Source: Solibacillus sp. FSL W7-1436 (lineage in GTDB: Bacteria > Bacillota > Bacilli > Bacillales_A > Planococcaceae). Taken from it: a stretch of 64,000 bases of DNA. The DNA lies in the NCBI RefSeq assembly GCF_038007305.1, contig NZ_JBBOWV010000001.1, positions 2,842,501 through 2,906,500 on the forward strand, given 5' to 3'. Shown in pieces: positions 61,009 through 64,000 of this stretch. The notes below the pieces were generated by a model. It saw nothing but the letters and a program-made list of their open reading frames with translations. It ran no database searches and was not told the origin of the DNA. The translations under genes and the position numbers were made by a program. Each line of letters opens with the position of its first letter. The first letter of the stretch is position 1.

Positions 61009-61662
61009 ATGAATGAAAATAATCGCTATTCAAAAGCAGATAGCATTCTACTTCAGATCAATAGTAAAACTAAGCTAGGCGACTTACGCAAAATCGCCAA
61101 GGATATAAAAAAGGATCATGAATTAGCAATGGAACTGTGGTCAACTGGAGCGTATTTACCTAGATTATTGGCAATTTTAATTATGGACAAAATACTTCTA
61201 TCACAAGAGGTGCTAACTATACTTGATCAGGATATGCAGACACACCCTTTTGATGAGCGAAATAATTTAATGGATTGGTTAATGGCAAATCAGCTTATGA
61301 AAGGCAAGAAAACAATTGACTTGATGGAGTCATGGGAAAATAGCAGTTCTGTTCTGCAAAGGCGGACTTTCTGGTATTATCAGACGAGACTGAGATGGAC
61401 TGGACAAACACCGCCAGATAACACAGCAGACTTACTTTCAAAAATAGAAGCAAAAATTAAAAAAGAAGAACCGGAAGTCCAATGGGCTATGAATCTCACT
61501 GCGGGCTGGATCGGTGTATATGATGAAAAGTATCGTGCACGTTGTATTGAACTCGGTAAAAATATAGGTCTTTACAAAGATGACAAAGTAGCAAAAGGAT
61601 GTACGCCAAGCTATTTGCCGGAGTTCATTGCGATTGAAGTGAACAAAAGACAAAATGGCTAG
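61009..61662 (+). CDS. DNA alkylation repair protein (AlkD-like)
   Basis: The 217-residue all-helical protein resembles AlkD/AlkC-type HEAT-repeat DNA glycosylases (COG4912): tandem helix pairs, LAMELWSTGAYLPRLLAILIMDK, LMDWLMANQL, QRRTFWYYQTRLRW and VQWAMNLTAGWIGVY. Such enzymes remove alkylated purines without base flipping; here the exact substrate is unknown. A GTATAGGAG ribosome binding site precedes the ATG. Its 3' end is followed by a lipoprotein gene. Confidence 0.82.
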   Translation: MNENNRYSKADSILLQINSKTKLGDLRKIAKDIKKDHELAMELWSTGAYLPRLLAILIMDKILLSQEVLTILDQDMQTHPFDERNNLMDWLMANQLMKGKKTIDLMESWENSSSVLQRRTFWYYQTRLRWTGQTPPDNTADLLSKIEAKIKKEEPEVQWAMNLTAGWIGVYDEKYRARCIELGKNIGLYKDDKVAKGCTPSYLPEFIAIEVNKRQNG

Positions 61663-61705
61663 TTTTCGTTGTTCGTTATTGGTGAATCAAGGAAGGGGAG
61701 TTAGC

Positions 61706-62092
61706 TTGAGAAAACTATTCTCATTAATGTTTGTTTTAGCAATAGTATTAGCAGCTTGTAGCTCATCAGAATTGAGTATTACTGAAGTGCATAAGATTCC
61801 TCCAAAAGTACAGGAGAGTATTGATTCTATTGATACCGATTATACATTGCAGATAGTTAATGACAGTAAAACTGATGTGAAGTACATTATTTTTCAATCT
61901 GCAGGAACAGTAACAGCTGAACTGGAAGAGAGAGAAGACATATTAGATATAAAATTGGATACCGAAAACGGAGGAAATAGCGAGTTAATACAATACGTTT
62001 ATAAAATTACACGTGGTGACGCACAATTTGACACAATTAATGTAAAAATAAATGGCCAAGATACACCTATTGATAATTCCATAGGTTTTTAG
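61706..62092 (+). CDS. putative lipoprotein
   Basis: The TTG start at 61706 follows AAGGGGAG and yields a 128-residue protein with a lipoprotein signal (RKLFSLMFVLAIVLAAC, lipobox LAAC). The frame is open 5' of this only inside the AlkD-like gene. The mature part is acidic and beta-rich. No family is recognised. Confidence 0.75.
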   Translation: MRKLFSLMFVLAIVLAACSSSELSITEVHKIPPKVQESIDSIDTDYTLQIVNDSKTDVKYIIFQSAGTVTAELEEREDILDIKLDTENGGNSELIQYVYKITRGDAQFDTINVKINGQDTPIDNSIGF

Positions 62093-62125
62093 GTGGGGTT
62101 ATCATTAAAAAATTCTGCAAAAAAA

Positions 62126-62162
62126 AATCCCTTTTGAGCCTGATCATTCAAAAGGGATTTTC
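62126..62162. terminator. bidirectional terminator
   Basis: AAATCCCTTTTGA pairs with TTCAAAAGGGATTT; A and T runs lie on the two sides. Confidence 0.85.
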
Positions 62163-62197
62163 AATACAATTTTTTTGAAGAAGATTTCCTGGCTCTA

Positions 62198-63484
62198 TTA
62201 TCGCTTAAAAATTTCAGTCAATGCTTTGCCATCGGTATTTCCAAAGTCCAAATCCAGAATATGCGCAATGGTCGGACCGATATCAATGACACAGGCTTCG
62301 CCAATGTCTGAACCGGCGATAACACCGTTGCCCGAAATAATCAGGTTGCTCGTATAATCGGGCTTGTTTGGGGAAAAGCCGTGTGTCGCATACTTTTTGC
62401 CGAGTGTATGTAAGTCCACAACAGCTTCCTGTAAATGGTCATCTTCAAAAGCATAGCCTTCTTTTGCTTCAATCATATAGCGGAATGTACTGGCTACATG
62501 AAATTTCTTCAATTCCTCCGTACTTAAAATGGCTTCGATTCCGTAAGATTCTTTCCTTGCAGCATCCCGCAAAATTTTAAGGGCAATTTGTTCTGCTTCC
62601 GTATCATCTGGCTGTACATGTAAATAAGCGGAACCACCTGCACCTTGAACATATGCGCGCCAATGCCATTTGCCATTTTCTTCATAAATGAGGCCTTCAT
62701 CGTATAAAATCCGGTTCAAATACACTTTGTACTGAACATCGAGCTGACTATGATCCCCGACGATTATAAAAGATGTTTCTTCATAAATCCCCGCATCTTT
62801 TGTCGCCTGGACGAGTTCTCCGATCCGCCGGTCCATCCGTTCAATAACTTCTTCAATATGAGGTCCTTTTGTTCCATGTAAATGCTTCGAATCATCGAGG
62901 TCAATTAAGTGCATTAAAAGCAGGTTCGGCTTTTTCTTTTTAATCGTATCTGCTGCACATAACGTTGTGAAGTCATCCAAATAAGGCTGCTGAATCCCTT
63001 GCCGAACTTTTCCATACTTCAGCTCCATTTGCATCGTAAACAACTTACTGCCGCTTTTCAGTATTTTTAATGCCTGGTTTTCATTTTTGACCGCTTTTAT
63101 TTCAGGGATATTATATTTAATATCCGCTTTTCCCGATACCGGCCACAAAAGACCGGCTGTTGTGAGTCCTTTTTTTCGTGCTGCTTCATAAACGGTTGGA
63201 ACTTGGATATCACTGCGGAACCAGTGCCAGTTTTGATCGTTTTCAGGCACGAACGGCTGGAACGGATTATTATGGAAAACCCCGTGCCGGTCCGGATAAA
63301 CACCCGTCACATAAGAACTGTGGATGACATAGGTGAGGGTAGGGTAAACACTTTTCAGTAAATTTGTGGATGCCCCTCGTTCGATCAGTTTTGCTAAATT
63401 CGGTTTTGATGCAGCACTTTCCCAATTATCTTTGGAAAAGGCATCATATGAAATGACAATTACATGATTACTTATTTTCTGCAT
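62198..63484 (-). CDS. alkaline phosphatase-superfamily phosphodiesterase
   Basis: The 428-residue enzyme belongs to the type I phosphodiesterase/nucleotide pyrophosphatase group: metal-binding SYDAFSK at the start, nucleophile Thr in SVYPTLTY, the GVYPDRHGV motif, and metal-ligand segments MHLIDLDDSKHLHG, IVGDHSQLDV and KYATHGFSP. There is no signal peptide, so it acts inside the cell or is released by other means. The substrate is unknown. It starts 4 nt after the stop codon of the UMF1-type MFS gene in the same operon. Confidence 0.9.
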   Translation of the reverse strand: MQKISNHVIVISYDAFSKDNWESAASKPNLAKLIERGASTNLLKSVYPTLTYVIHSSYVTGVYPDRHGVFHNNPFQPFVPENDQNWHWFRSDIQVPTVYEAARKKGLTTAGLLWPVSGKADIKYNIPEIKAVKNENQALKILKSGSKLFTMQMELKYGKVRQGIQQPYLDDFTTLCAADTIKKKKPNLLLMHLIDLDDSKHLHGTKGPHIEEVIERMDRRIGELVQATKDAGIYEETSFIIVGDHSQLDVQYKVYLNRILYDEGLIYEENGKWHWRAYVQGAGGSAYLHVQPDDTEAEQIALKILRDAARKESYGIEAILSTEELKKFHVASTFRYMIEAKEGYAFEDDHLQEAVVDLHTLGKKYATHGFSPNKPDYTSNLIISGNGVIAGSDIGEACVIDIGPTIAHILDLDFGNTDGKALTEIFKR

Positions 63485-63488
63485 TAGA

Positions 63489-64000
63489 TCACCCTGCTAA
63501 CTTAGTTTGTTCGTGCGCATCTTTCGGGAGCATTAAAAAGACAATAAGCCCGATGATGAATAGAGGGATAATTGATAAAATACTGTATCTGGCATCACCG
63601 GTCATCGTTGTTGTCAGTGCCATTAAAAAAGGACCGATAATCGCAGCAAACTTCCCGAAAATATTATAGAAACCGAAAAATTCATTGGAGCGTTCTTTCG
63701 GAATAATTTTCCCGTAATAGGAACGGCTGAGCGCCTGAATCCCGCCTTGTGCAGATCCAATCATAATCCCTAAAATAAAGATATGCCACAGTTCCGAAAT
63801 GAAAAATGCTGCGATACAGGCAATCATATACGTCGTAATCCCGACAATAATTAATGCCCGTGTCGAATATTTTTTTGCAAGCGATCCATAGAGCAGTGCA
63901 AAAGGAAACGCTACAATCTGAATAACAAGCAGAATGGCCAATAGCATAAACGTATTCAGCCCGTCGGAGCCTAAAACGCTTGTCGCGTACGGAACAACCA
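63489..64000 (-). CDS. UMF1-family MFS transporter, 5' part outside the window
   Basis: The frame is open to the right edge of the window, so the start lies beyond 64000. The visible 170 residues contain five to six membrane helices and segments LLAILLVIQIVAFPFALLYG, GGIQALSRSYYGKIIPKERSNEFFGFYNIFGKFAAI typical of UMF1/Atg22-like MFS proteins. The substrate is unknown. It is in one operon with the downstream phosphodiesterase. Confidence 0.85.
   Translation of the reverse strand, partial: VVPYATSVLGSDGLNTFMLLAILLVIQIVAFPFALLYGSLAKKYSTRALIIVGITTYMIACIAAFFISELWHIFILGIMIGSAQGGIQALSRSYYGKIIPKERSNEFFGFYNIFGKFAAIIGPFLMALTTTMTGDARYSILSIIPLFIIGLIVFLMLPKDAHEQTKLAG

Overview
The window looks like chromosomal DNA of a low-GC, spore-forming Firmicute of the Planococcaceae type (Solibacillus/Lysinibacillus-like). 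The evidence is an AT-rich sequence with strong AGGAGG-type ribosome binding sites and many TTG/GTG starts, a proline T-box, a gerA-type germinant receptor operon with a sigma-G-like promoter, a CotX-like coat protein, YocH, YndJ and YkvI homologues, and sigma-B-like promoters. The genus is an inference from gene content. No rRNA, tRNA, CRISPR array or prophage was seen.

Region by region. 1-8.5 kb: a partial gene, an EamA exporter behind a structured element, proBA under a proline T-box, a sigma-70-like factor, small envelope proteins and topoisomerase III. 8.8-17 kb: aspartokinase III, a DsbA-like protein, an operon of membrane GDPD, tubby-like protein and a small protein, and a large secreted YcdB/SLH-like protein. 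17-26.7 kb: a MATE exporter, yocH with a WalR-type box, three small zinc-ribbon proteins, an unexplained two-gene TPR operon, an MFS exporter divergent from an XRE-TPR regulator with three phased palindromes between them, and an esterase. 26.8-32 kb: a Bce-type two-component system and ABC transporter with an extra anchored extracellular protein.

32-44.8 kb: bounded by two almost identical inverted copies of a 240-bp non-coding repeat. Inside are an M3 peptidase, a BASS/ACR3-like carrier, serine acetyltransferase, a quinone-stress cluster (YceI, FMN reductase, ring-cleaving dioxygenase) with MhqR-like operators, an amidohydrolase, DUF2243-CtaG genes, a CotX-like coat gene and an IS110-family element with a candidate bridge RNA. 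44.8-55 kb: stress and spore functions, namely a BCCT transporter with twin sigma-B-like promoters, the gerABC-type operon whose third gene lacks a standard start codon, an MBL hydrolase, Mn-catalase and a KatE-type catalase around a PerR-like box, and a 21-bp periodic array downstream of the catalase. 55-64 kb: YkvI, an XRE/membrane-protein operon, a DoxX/DUF4166/YndJ operon, an AlkD-like protein, a lipoprotein, a phosphodiesterase and a partial UMF1-type MFS gene.

Overall it is an ordinary host backbone rich in envelope, oxidative/electrophile stress and sporulation genes. The least explained items are the 21-bp array, the structured element before eamA, the IS110 leader RNA, the three-palindrome operator array, the TPR operon and the gerC start.
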